Shown piece after piece: positions 15,171 to 22,353 of a stretch of DNA of 22,353 nt (positions are counted from its first letter, which is position 1; every line of letters starts with the position of its first letter). The notes under the pieces are model-generated. The model was not told the origin of the DNA and did no database searches. It worked only from the letters and a program-made list of their open reading frames with translations. Both the position numbers and the translations under genes were made by a program. The DNA lies in contig JANQDY010000215.1 in the NCBI GenBank assembly GCA_028278625.1, positions 1-22,353 on the forward strand, given 5' to 3'. This DNA comes from Thermodesulfobacteriota bacterium (GTDB lineage Bacteria > Desulfobacterota > DSM-4660 > Desulfatiglandales > Desulfatiglandaceae).

Positions 15171-16889
15171 ATGTTTAAAGAATCAGTCAAGGAAAAGGCT
15201 GCTGCCATGGAGAAAAAATGGCGGCAACACATCGACGAGACAGCGGGTGATGAGCCGATGTCGGCCAGAACCTACGGCGGAATTCCCATAAAACCCATGT
15301 ACACGCCGGCCGATGTGGAAGAGATCAGCTATGAGGATGTGGCCATTCCCGGGGAGTATCCCTATACCAGGGGATTTCGCAAGGTGCCCTACACGGTGGA
15401 CGGATGGATGATGCGTCAACCCGTGGCCCTGGGAATGAGCAAGGACACCCGTGAACGGATGGAGTACCTGGAGCGGATCGGGTGGGGCTTGTTTATCGGC
15501 CAGGATGACGCCAACAAACTGCTGGTTCAAAACGTTGCGTTGGATATCCCTTCTCAGCAAGGATATGATCCCGACGCTCCGGAGGCCAGGGGCCGTGTGG
15601 GAAAAGACGGCATGTCCCTTTCCACCATGTGGGATTACAACGATCTGTACGATGGTCGTGATCTCAGCAAAATGGAAGTTTTTTATGCCAGCCCTGACGG
15701 GCAGTTGGCCACCCTCGCCGGGTACCTGGTCTACGCCGAAAGAAACGGCGTCCCCTGGGACAAATTACGTCTGAAAGTCAGCAATCTGTGGTACCATTCC
15801 TGGTACTGGGATGCCGCGGGATATCCGCCTCGCCACGCATACAAAATCGGACCCGAATGCGTGTCCTTTTTTCTAAAGCACGTGCCCATGGCCCAGGTGG
15901 CCAGCATCACCGGGTATAATCCCGGCGAGGCCGGTGCCACGCCGGCCCAGGAAGTGGCCTTCACCCTGGCCACCGCCATGTTCATAACCCAGGAGTGTAT
16001 CAATGTTGGGCTGGATCCCGACGAATTCGTGCCCAGGTACTACGGACACGACCACACCAGTTTGGATCTTTTTGAAACCGTGGCGAAATTCAGGGCCAAA
16101 CGGAAAATGTGGGCCGACATTTTCAAAAACAAATTCAATTGCAGTAACCCGGAATCCCTGCGGCTAAGGAATTTCCCCCAGACCGCCGGTTCTCAACTGC
16201 ACCACAACGAGCCGGAAAATAATATCATCCGGGTGACCATCATGGCCCTTGCGCAAGTTCTCTCCGGTGCCGACGGCGTGTGGGCCGCTTCCTATGACGA
16301 GTGTTCCAACATCCCCTCTCAGAAAGCGGCGCAAATCGCCCTCAGAACCGGACAGATCCTTTTCTATGAGACCAATATCGCCAATGTCATGGATCCCCTG
16401 GGCGGATCATACTACGTGGAGTCCCTGACCCGGAAAATCGAGGAAGAAGCGCTCCGATTGCTGGATAAAATTGAAGTAAAAGGCGGCTATTTGAAGTGCT
16501 GGGAGTCCGGGTGGTTTAGGAGCCAGTTGGCCAGGGAGGCGCGGAAATGGCAGGAATCCATTGATGACGGCAAAAGACCCATTGTCGGTGTGAACAAATA
16601 CGCAGTGGATGACCAGGTGCATCCGCCCTTGTTCAAAATTAAGCCGGATACGGAAAAGTTTGCCATTGAACGGGTCAAGGCTTTCCGTGAACAGCGGGAC
16701 GAAAAAAAGGCCCAGGCCGCGTTAGAGCATTTGCGCACTGCCATTCTGGCAATGAAAAACGAATGGCCGCAATCCTGCGGCCGGGTTATGCCGGCCATGA
16801 TAGACGCCTTTCGGGCTGACTGTACATTGGGTGAAACTCAAGGATTGTTAAAGGAGGTTTTGGGGTATGGATACTACGGTAAAGGCTGA
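15171..16889 (+). CDS. Methylmalonyl-CoA-mutase-family large subunit with divergent active site
   Basis: A 572-residue mutase large subunit, matching the separate-subunit form of isobutyryl-CoA and 2-hydroxyisobutyryl-CoA mutases rather than the fused methylmalonyl-CoA mutase. Family landmarks: PGEYPYTRGF, DIPSQQGYDPD, EAGATPAQEVAFTLA, PENNIIRVTI, DPLGGSYYVE, IVGVNKY. Seen deviations: the SGYH of the family is TGYN, so the conserved active-site His (244 in P. shermanii numbering) is Asn250. The RQY substrate-pocket position (Tyr89) is Pro84. The position of CoA/substrate-contact Arg207 is Lys225 by my alignment. An extra stretch of about 10 residues lies around 103-118. It rearranges a carbon skeleton with adenosylcobalamin, or did ancestrally; the substrate is probably none of the known ones. 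GAGGGGGG precedes the ATG. The B12 subunit gene overlaps its 3' end by 23 nt. Confidence 0.88.
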   Translation: MFKESVKEKAAAMEKKWRQHIDETAGDEPMSARTYGGIPIKPMYTPADVEEISYEDVAIPGEYPYTRGFRKVPYTVDGWMMRQPVALGMSKDTRERMEYLERIGWGLFIGQDDANKLLVQNVALDIPSQQGYDPDAPEARGRVGKDGMSLSTMWDYNDLYDGRDLSKMEVFYASPDGQLATLAGYLVYAERNGVPWDKLRLKVSNLWYHSWYWDAAGYPPRHAYKIGPECVSFFLKHVPMAQVASITGYNPGEAGATPAQEVAFTLATAMFITQECINVGLDPDEFVPRYYGHDHTSLDLFETVAKFRAKRKMWADIFKNKFNCSNPESLRLRNFPQTAGSQLHHNEPENNIIRVTIMALAQVLSGADGVWAASYDECSNIPSQKAAQIALRTGQILFYETNIANVMDPLGGSYYVESLTRKIEEEALRLLDKIEVKGGYLKCWESGWFRSQLAREARKWQESIDDGKRPIVGVNKYAVDDQVHPPLFKIKPDTEKFAIERVKAFREQRDEKKAQAALEHLRTAILAMKNEWPQSCGRVMPAMIDAFRADCTLGETQGLLKEVLGYGYYGKG

Positions 16890-17262
16890 TGAAAGAACCA
16901 GGGTACTTCTGGCCAAATGCGATCAGGATGCCCATGATCGCGGTATCCGATATATTGCGGAAGTTTTTCGGGATTTGGGAAAGGAAGTGGTTTTTATCCG
17001 ATACCGTGTATGCGAGGAAGTGGTCGAGATCGCGCTCCAGGAGGATGTGGATGTGATCGGCATGGGCTTTTACTCCTCCGGATATGCCCATGATATTCCC
17101 GTTGTGCTCGAGGGCTTAAAGGAAAGAGGAAAAAAGGTCAAATTCCTGGTTGGAGGGATTATTCCCAGCGATGAGGTGGCGTCACTCAAGAAGATGGGCG
17201 TGGATGCCATTTTCGGTCCGGACACTCCCACCGAAGATGTTATCAAACACCTCAACAGCTGA
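16867..17262 (+). CDS. Cobalamin-binding small subunit of the mutase
   Basis: A 131-residue stand-alone B12-binding domain. Seen: VLLAKCDQDAHDRG with the DxHxxG motif Asp21-His23-Gly26 (His23 is the lower axial cobalt ligand), the strand/loop VDVIGMGFYSSG, and FLVGGIIPSDE followed by AIFGPDTP. The size is that of the small subunits of isobutyryl- and 2-hydroxyisobutyryl-CoA mutases. The start at 16867 has AAGGAGG 9 nt upstream and overlaps the large-subunit gene by 23 nt, implying coupled synthesis in equal amounts. Near-certain family call. Unlike the large subunit, the key motifs are intact, so the holoenzyme should bind B12. Confidence 0.95.
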   Translation: MDTTVKADERTRVLLAKCDQDAHDRGIRYIAEVFRDLGKEVVFIRYRVCEEVVEIALQEDVDVIGMGFYSSGYAHDIPVVLEGLKERGKKVKFLVGGIIPSDEVASLKKMGVDAIFGPDTPTEDVIKHLNS

Positions 17263-17303
17263 CCCGGGAACCGCTGATCTCATGCCGCACAGAGGGAATT
17301 AAG

Positions 17304-18281
17304 ATGATGCTCGATTTGACGGAAAAGATGCTGAAGGGTGATCGCTATGCCATGAGCCGACTGATCAGTATGGTGGAAAACGAGAGGGTCGTCATCTCTG
17401 ACCTGATGAAAGAGATCAGGGGGCATCTGGGGCATTCCTATTGCATCGGCATTACAGGTCCTCCCGGGGCGGGCAAAAGCACGCTCACCTCACAATTGAC
17501 CATGAACATGCGAAAGGCGTCTGCCACGGTGGGTGTGGTTGCCTGTGATCCCAGCAGCCCCTACAGCGGGGGTGCCATTCTGGGGGATCGCGTGAGAATG
17601 GGGTCCACATTCCTGGATCCGGGCGTATTCATCCGGAGTATGGCGACCCGGGGCAAGTTGGGAGGTCTGCCCCAGAAAGTCCATGCCGTGGTCAGCCTCA
17701 TGGATGCTTTCGGTAAAGACTATATCTTGCTTGAAACCGTGGGCGTGGGGCAATCGGAATTGGATGTCCGTTGTATCGCCGATACCAACATCCTGGTACT
17801 GACCCCAACGGCCGGCGACCATATACAGGCCATGAAATCAGGAATCATGGAGATTGCCGATGTTTTTGTGATCAATAAGATCGACAAAGGTGAGCCCAAT
17901 GTCACTGAGGAAGATCTGGCCGGTATCCTGGACATTAGAATCAAACCCGGCCAGTGGCGTCCGCCCATCGTGCAGACCCAAGCCATCGAAGGGTTCGGCA
18001 CGGCGGAATGCATCGAAGCCGTGGAAGCCCACCGTCAATTTCTATCCCGGACCGGCATGGGCGAGCGAGCGAACAGGGAAAATCGCAAACGAATTTTCGC
18101 CCAGATTATGAAAGAGCTGTTACTTCGAAAGGTAAAACAGGCCCTCGAACGGAATGCCACATTTCAAACCTATGCAAGCAGGGTTGAAGAAGACAAGATG
18201 GATCCCTATTTGGCCTGTGACAGAATTCTTGCCGATACATCCATCTGGGAGACTGTCTTCAGAGTGTCGGACGATGATTGA
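17304..18281 (+). CDS. meaB: MeaB/ArgK-family GTPase, B12 mutase chaperone
   Basis: A 325-residue G3E P-loop GTPase that gates cofactor loading and protects or reactivates adenosylcobalamin mutases. Seen: Walker A TGPPGAGKST (51-60), DPSSPYSGGAILGDRVRM, RSMATRGKLGG, the switch ETVGVGQSE and the guanine-specificity NKID. Normal length for the family. GAGGG is 7 nt before the ATG at 17304. It sits 41 nt after the B12-binding subunit, as MeaB genes usually do next to their client mutase, which supports the mutase being a functional B12 enzyme despite its altered active site. Confidence 0.95.
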   Translation: MMLDLTEKMLKGDRYAMSRLISMVENERVVISDLMKEIRGHLGHSYCIGITGPPGAGKSTLTSQLTMNMRKASATVGVVACDPSSPYSGGAILGDRVRMGSTFLDPGVFIRSMATRGKLGGLPQKVHAVVSLMDAFGKDYILLETVGVGQSELDVRCIADTNILVLTPTAGDHIQAMKSGIMEIADVFVINKIDKGEPNVTEEDLAGILDIRIKPGQWRPPIVQTQAIEGFGTAECIEAVEAHRQFLSRTGMGERANRENRKRIFAQIMKELLLRKVKQALERNATFQTYASRVEEDKMDPYLACDRILADTSIWETVFRVSDDD

Positions 18282-18325
18282 GCCTCATGGTCCCTTCGCC
18301 ACATGGAAATCCGTAAGGAAAAAGA

Positions 18326-18910
18326 ATGACTGAATCCAACGGGAAACAGCTGGTCTTTGTTTGCACCATAAACCGGCACCGCAGCGTCATCGCCGAATAT
18401 CTCTTCCGGCGAATGCTCACGTCCCTTAAGGGGAAAGCGGCTTCGGATATCGCGGTGTCGTCCACCGGCATCGTCAGTCCAAAGCAATTAGACCTTCATC
18501 GGGGAAAGGGAATCCCCATTCCAGAGCCCCTGTTCGGTTGGCGACCGATGCCCTGCGTGATGCTTTATATGCAGAAAAATGCCGGAATCGATGTGACCGA
18601 ACACCGATCAAGGCCGTTATGTTCAAAAGGGGCCGAAGGATCCCACTTGATTGTCGCCATGGGTGAGACTCACAAGCAGGCCGTCTGTGAGGCCTATCCC
18701 GGATTTGCTGACAAAGTCTCGACCTTGGCGGATCTGTCATTCCCCTTTCCATTCGAGGATATCGTTGCGGATGAGCCGCCGGGATTGATGCCGCCGGCAA
18801 AATTCTGCATGCTTGAGTGCGACCATTGGCAGGTTACCGTTCAGGTGATGGGCCAGATCCAAGAGCGCCTGGAAGCTGCCATGCCTGTAATTTTAAACCG
18901 TTTGGGCTGA
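18326..18910 (+). CDS. Low-molecular-weight phosphatase-like protein, copy 2
   Basis: A 194-residue paralogue of the 9369-9989 product. Seen: VFVCTINRHRSVIAEYLF with the C-X5-R-S loop (Cys13, Arg19; Ile in place of the usual Gly), the shared insert GIPIPEPLFGWRPMP, then GIDVTEHRSRPL. Near the C-terminal third VADEPPGLMPP could stand where LMW-PTPs carry the Asp-Pro general acid. AAGGAAAA precedes the ATG. Both copies share the same unusual insert, so they form a distinct subfamily rather than two independent LMW-PTPs. The role is unknown; phosphoester hydrolysis linked to the phosphotransferase, or signalling, are both possible. Confidence 0.8.
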   Translation: MTESNGKQLVFVCTINRHRSVIAEYLFRRMLTSLKGKAASDIAVSSTGIVSPKQLDLHRGKGIPIPEPLFGWRPMPCVMLYMQKNAGIDVTEHRSRPLCSKGAEGSHLIVAMGETHKQAVCEAYPGFADKVSTLADLSFPFPFEDIVADEPPGLMPPAKFCMLECDHWQVTVQVMGQIQERLEAAMPVILNRLG

Positions 18911-18939
18911 ACGCTCGCCGCAGAGAATTGGAGAACCTC

Positions 18940-20166
18940 ATGCAAGATGTATACGTCACCGGGATCGGTCATACCCCGTTCGGAAAATTTATCGAACGAA
19001 ACGTCAAATCCCTGGCTGCTGAAGCCATATCCGCCGCAATTTCAGATGCGGGCATCGTAAAAAGCGATCTGGACAGTGCATTTTTTGGCAATGCCATGCA
19101 AGGCCTGGTGACCGGGCAGGAAATGGTGCGGGGTCAAATCGCTCTGCGGTTCGCGGGAATCGATGGGATTCCCATTGTCAATTGTGAAAATGCCTGTGCC
19201 ACCGGCTCAACAGCCTTTCATCTGGCCTGGCAATCCATTGCCGGGGGGCACGCGGATGTGTCCATGGCAGTGGGTGCGGAGAAGCTGTTCCTGGAAGATA
19301 CGGAAAAGATGTTCAAGAACTACGACGCTGGCATGGACATGGAAATCCTGGAAGAGCTTCAGGCCCGTTGGGCGGAAGAAGCCAGGCAGCAAGGAGGCGC
19401 CGAAAACACTGACCCGCGTAGTTTCGCCATGGATATGTATGCCAGTCATTGTCGTCTGCACATGGAGTCCTTCGGAACGACCCAGGAGGACCTGGCCGTC
19501 GTTGCCTCGAAAAATCATGGTCACAGCGTGCACAACCCCCTGGCCCAGTACCGAAAACCCATGACCGTCGAGGAAATTGTTGCGGGTCGGCCGGTGGTGT
19601 TTCCTCTGACCGCGCCCATGTGTTCACCCATCGGCGACGGCAGTGCCGCCGCAATTCTTTGCTCTTCGGCCTTTTTAAAGAAAAATCCGAATTCCCGAAA
19701 GGTGAGAATTCTGGCATCGATTCTGGGGTCTGGAAAGGATCGACCCAAAGGATACGGACCGGAACACATTTCCGCCCGGTTGAGTGAGAAAGCCTACGCC
19801 ATGGCCGGCTTGGGGCCCAAAGACATTGATGTGCTGGAGCTTCACGATGCCACCTCAATGGGAGAAATTGTTTTGTATGAAGGCCTTGGATTCTGCCCGT
19901 GGGGGGAAGCTGCCAGGGCGGCCAGGTCCGGGGCGACCTCACTGGGTGGTGCCATGCCGGTGAACCCGAGCGGCGGGCTGATTAGTAAGGGTCACCCGCT
20001 GGGAGCCACAGGCATCGGACAGATTGCGGAAATCGTGATGCAGTTGAGAGGTGAAGCGGGAAAGAGGCAGGTTGACGGTGCAAGGATCGGAATGACTGAA
20101 AATGGCGGTGGCTTTGTGGGGGTTGAGGAAGCCTCCATGGCCCTGCACATTTTCGAAAAGAGCTAG
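18940..20166 (+). CDS. SCP2-type thiolase (acetyl-CoA acyltransferase-like)
   Basis: A 408-residue thiolase that cleaves a 3-ketoacyl-CoA with CoA, or condenses in reverse. Seen: VNCENACATGSTAF with nucleophile Cys86, LELHDATSMGE, NPSGGLISKGHPLGATG with the catalytic His, and a C-terminal TENGGGF where many thiolases have the CxG motif. That last feature is typical of SCPx-like thiolases, in which the second Cys lies elsewhere. The ATG at 18940 has GGAG 6 nt upstream; the longer in-frame extension to 18817 overlaps the previous gene. As the last C-C-cleaving step it fits the end of a catabolic route. The chain specificity cannot be read. Confidence 0.92.
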   Translation: MQDVYVTGIGHTPFGKFIERNVKSLAAEAISAAISDAGIVKSDLDSAFFGNAMQGLVTGQEMVRGQIALRFAGIDGIPIVNCENACATGSTAFHLAWQSIAGGHADVSMAVGAEKLFLEDTEKMFKNYDAGMDMEILEELQARWAEEARQQGGAENTDPRSFAMDMYASHCRLHMESFGTTQEDLAVVASKNHGHSVHNPLAQYRKPMTVEEIVAGRPVVFPLTAPMCSPIGDGSAAAILCSSAFLKKNPNSRKVRILASILGSGKDRPKGYGPEHISARLSEKAYAMAGLGPKDIDVLELHDATSMGEIVLYEGLGFCPWGEAARAARSGATSLGGAMPVNPSGGLISKGHPLGATGIGQIAEIVMQLRGEAGKRQVDGARIGMTENGGGFVGVEEASMALHIFEKS

Positions 20167-20205
20167 CGAATGGTTTCAAATATGCGAGATGAAGGAGTCG
20201 GACCA

Positions 20206-21561
20206 ATGGAGAGAGACTGCTGGAATATGGAAGCGGAACACATGCCCCGTGAACAGCTGCGGGACCTGCAATGGAAAAAATTAAAGAAGCAGATGCACTA
20301 CATCTATGAAAATTCCACCTATTTCAGGGAACGATTCGATGGTTGTGGCGCACATCCCGGCGACATCAAATCCATGGATGCTTTCAGACAACTGCCGCTT
20401 TTCATGGATAAAAAGAGCGACCGCGAAAGCCAGGAAATCTCGCGTGAAAAACACGGGCATACCTTTGGCGAATATTTGTGTGCGTCTCCCCGTGATGTCA
20501 GGGCCATCCATTCCACGTCAGGCACCACGGGTGTACCGGTGTTCGAAGCGTTTACGGCCCGGGACATCCACATCCAGAGCGAAGTGCTGTCCCGCACCTA
20601 CTGGCGCGCGGGGCTTCGCCCGGGGGACTACATGCTGCATGTGACGGGGTTGAGCATGTGGCTTGCGGGAATGGTTCCCATGAGGGCCTATGAATACATG
20701 GGGATGGCCGGTATTCCGGTGGGCGCGGAATCCGGGGTCGCACGGGTCCTCGACTTTGCAAAACTGATTCCCGCCAAGGGAATGTTTTGCATTCCGTCCT
20801 TTGCCGAATACATTATCCGTAAAGCGCCCGAGGTAGCCGGGATTCCCGCCAGTGAGCTGGGTATTGAAACCATCATCGCCGTGGGTGAACCGGGGGCCGG
20901 GATTCCTGAAACCCGCAAGCAGTTGATTGAAGGATTCAACGCGAAAATTTTTGATTCCACCGGGGGTATCTGGGGATTCGGTGCCGTTTCCTGTGACAGC
21001 GAAACATACCAGGGCATGCATCTGGTTTGTGAAGACTACCACTTCCTGGACATCGTCGATCCGGATACAAAAGCGCCCATCGACTTGTCCAACGGCGGCG
21101 GCATCGGTGAAATGGTGCACACCGCCTTGGAGTGGGAGGCAGGCCCGTCTTTCCGGTACGGATTGGGGGACATCATCGAACTGATCGCTGAGCCGTGCAG
21201 TTGCGGTATGCCCGGTATGCGGATGAAATACAAGGGGCGGGTGGATGATCTGCTCATCGTTAAAGGGGTGAACGTGTTTCCGGCGGGGATAAAAGGGGTT
21301 GTGGACGGATTTTTGCCCAAGGTCACCGGGGAGATGCGCATCATTTTAGATGGGCCGCCGCCCAAAGTGACGCCTCCGCTACAAATGAAGGTGGAATATG
21401 CTGAAGGATTTGCGGAAAGCGAAATGGTTTTGTTGAAAAAGGAATTGGAGGATGAAATATCCAGCCGACTGCGCATCCGAACAAACATCCAACTGGTGCC
21501 GCCCAACAGCCTGGAGAAAGATCCGTCAAAGAAAGCGAAACTGATTGAAGTTCATCAATAA
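20206..21561 (+). CDS. PaaK-like acyl/aryl-CoA ligase (AMP-forming)
   Basis: A 451-residue member of the phenylacetate-CoA ligase branch of adenylate-forming enzymes, activating a carboxylate to its CoA ester via an acyl-AMP. Seen: N-terminal LKKQMHYIYENSTYFRERF typical of PaaK, phosphate-binding STSGTTGVP (103-111), CGMPGMRMKYKGRVDDLLIVKG (hinge) with VNVFP, and a C-terminal DPSKKAK carrying the usual Lys. The substrate is not inferable; PaaK relatives accept aryl-acetic and other acids. The ATG at 20206 is preferred over the ATGs at 20170 and 20182 because AAGGAG (20192-20197) is 8 nt before it. It follows the thiolase by 39 nt. Confidence 0.9.
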   Translation: MERDCWNMEAEHMPREQLRDLQWKKLKKQMHYIYENSTYFRERFDGCGAHPGDIKSMDAFRQLPLFMDKKSDRESQEISREKHGHTFGEYLCASPRDVRAIHSTSGTTGVPVFEAFTARDIHIQSEVLSRTYWRAGLRPGDYMLHVTGLSMWLAGMVPMRAYEYMGMAGIPVGAESGVARVLDFAKLIPAKGMFCIPSFAEYIIRKAPEVAGIPASELGIETIIAVGEPGAGIPETRKQLIEGFNAKIFDSTGGIWGFGAVSCDSETYQGMHLVCEDYHFLDIVDPDTKAPIDLSNGGGIGEMVHTALEWEAGPSFRYGLGDIIELIAEPCSCGMPGMRMKYKGRVDDLLIVKGVNVFPAGIKGVVDGFLPKVTGEMRIILDGPPPKVTPPLQMKVEYAEGFAESEMVLLKKELEDEISSRLRIRTNIQLVPPNSLEKDPSKKAKLIEVHQ

Positions 21562-21604
21562 TGCCCAACCATTGGGAGTTAGAATCCTGAAAGGGAAATG
21601 AACC

Positions 21605-22123
21605 ATGTCTCAACCCGAATCGACTCTGAAAGGTAAGCGAATTTTGCTGGTTGACGATGAACCGGATGTTCTGGAAGCGGTCCAAGAATTACTGGTGGGA
21701 GCGGTCGTCGACGGCGCCGCCAGTTTCGAAACGGCGGAACAAAAGATCGCCAGCAACTCCTATGACTTGGCGGTGCTGGATATCATGGGCGTCAATGGAC
21801 TTGAACTATTGGAACAAACAGTTAACAAAGGCATTCCAACGGTAATGTTCACAGCCTATGCCATGAATGTAGAGGCTTTCATGCAATCCGTTCGGAAAGG
21901 CGCTATCGGATTCCTGCCCAAAGAGCGGATGAAAGACATGTATCGTATTCTGGCGAATTTGCTGGAAGCTGTCGAAGTCGGAAAGGCACCCTGGAAAATT
22001 CTTTTTGAAGAACTTGCCGGATATTTCGACCTGAAATTCGGGCCTGAATGGAAGAATGAAAACAGGGCTTTCTGGGCCGAGTTCAAGCATGTGATAAAGA
22101 CACAATTTTCATCGGATTCCTGA
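21605..22123 (+). CDS. Response-regulator receiver protein without recognisable output domain
   Basis: A 172-residue protein with a complete receiver domain: Asp17/Asp18 (LLVDDEPD), phospho-acceptor Asp59 (VLDIMG), Thr83 (MFTAY) and Lys106 (LPKER). The remaining residues (about 120-172) are helical, aromatic-rich and do not match a DNA-binding or enzymatic output I know. Such proteins can act as phospho-switches on partner proteins. No sensor kinase is in the window. It is 43 nt after the ligase and may be the last gene of block B or a separate unit. Preceded by AAGGGAAA. Confidence 0.88.
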   Translation: MSQPESTLKGKRILLVDDEPDVLEAVQELLVGAVVDGAASFETAEQKIASNSYDLAVLDIMGVNGLELLEQTVNKGIPTVMFTAYAMNVEAFMQSVRKGAIGFLPKERMKDMYRILANLLEAVEVGKAPWKILFEELAGYFDLKFGPEWKNENRAFWAEFKHVIKTQFSSDS

Positions 22124-22353
22124 CCTCGATTCAGGGATCCCTCGTGACAACTCAGCAGGGCGGGCATTTTCCGCGAGCGGTGGCCCAATATTGCTGAACG
22201 ATCACGGAAAAATTGAAAGGCGGTAATCCCATGTATATCCGTATGACATTTGTCAATCTTGATGGTCTCGTAAAAAGTCAGAACGCGGTCAAGCCGATAT
22301 TATGAGCATTTGCTCAAAACGGGTGCGGTACAGGGCGGCCATTTTTTTCACCT
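22124..22353. other. Right-edge non-coding stretch with a candidate dispersed repeat
   Basis: No convincing gene: the only ATG with a ribosome-like site opens a 24-codon frame. GATGGTCTCGTAAAAAGTC (22261-22279) resembles the start of an intergenic repeat I recall from Desulfobacterota genomes (unchecked). Nothing else recognised up to the edge. Confidence 0.3.

Noticed and set aside
15171..18281. Ordinary propionate/methylmalonyl-CoA pathway
   Set aside because: The mutase lacks the methylmalonyl-type Tyr89, Arg207 and His244 equivalents, has a separate B12 subunit, and no epimerase is present.

Overview
The window reads as one large catabolic gene cluster from a bacterium, most likely an anaerobic deltaproteobacterium (Desulfobacterota, sulfate-reducer type). 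That assignment is an inference from gene content and style: a split phenylphosphate-synthase-like kinase, a B12 mutase with separate subunits, CrtI-like FAD oxidoreductases, SCP2-type thiolase, PaaK-like ligase, and intergenic repeats of a kind I associate with that group. No rRNA, tRNA, CRISPR array or transposase gene was seen.

Layout. The left edge (1-585, minus strand) holds the N-terminal part of a MoxR-type AAA+ ATPase, which looks unrelated to the rest. A small Cys-rich membrane protein lies at 875-1081. After a gene-free stretch with a possible small inverted-repeat element and a good sigma70-type promoter (1339-1367), everything to about 22.1 kb is on the plus strand. Block A (1516-11277): biotin-dependent carboxyltransferase/BCCP, biotin carboxylase, two CrtI-like FAD oxidoreductases flanking a 102-aa unknown protein, an SDR dehydrogenase, a low-molecular-weight-phosphatase-like protein, and a Tm-1-like/UPF0261 protein. 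In the middle is a MarR regulator with its own putative promoter and a perfect palindrome in its leader (11317-11917). Block B (12244-22123): the two halves of a PEP-synthase/phenylphosphate-synthase-like phosphotransferase, a B12 mutase large subunit, its B12-binding subunit, a MeaB GTPase chaperone, a second phosphatase-like protein, a thiolase, a PaaK-like acyl-CoA ligase, and a receiver-domain protein.

How the genes may work together (inference). The set contains ATP-dependent phosphoryl activation of a non-pyruvate acceptor, biotin-dependent carboxylation, CoA ligation, carbon-skeleton rearrangement, flavin- and NAD-dependent oxidation and thiolysis. That is what would be needed to take a chemically inert ketone, alcohol or aromatic/alicyclic substrate to acyl-CoA units. 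The substrate cannot be read from the sequence. Two core enzymes carry substitutions at family-defining positions. The carboxyltransferase has Glu where the carbamylated metal-binding Lys should be, and Trp where the pyruvate-binding Arg should be. The mutase has Asn in place of the conserved active-site His, plus changed substrate-pocket residues. So a new substrate, and perhaps altered chemistry, is plausible. This is the part of the window most worth following up.
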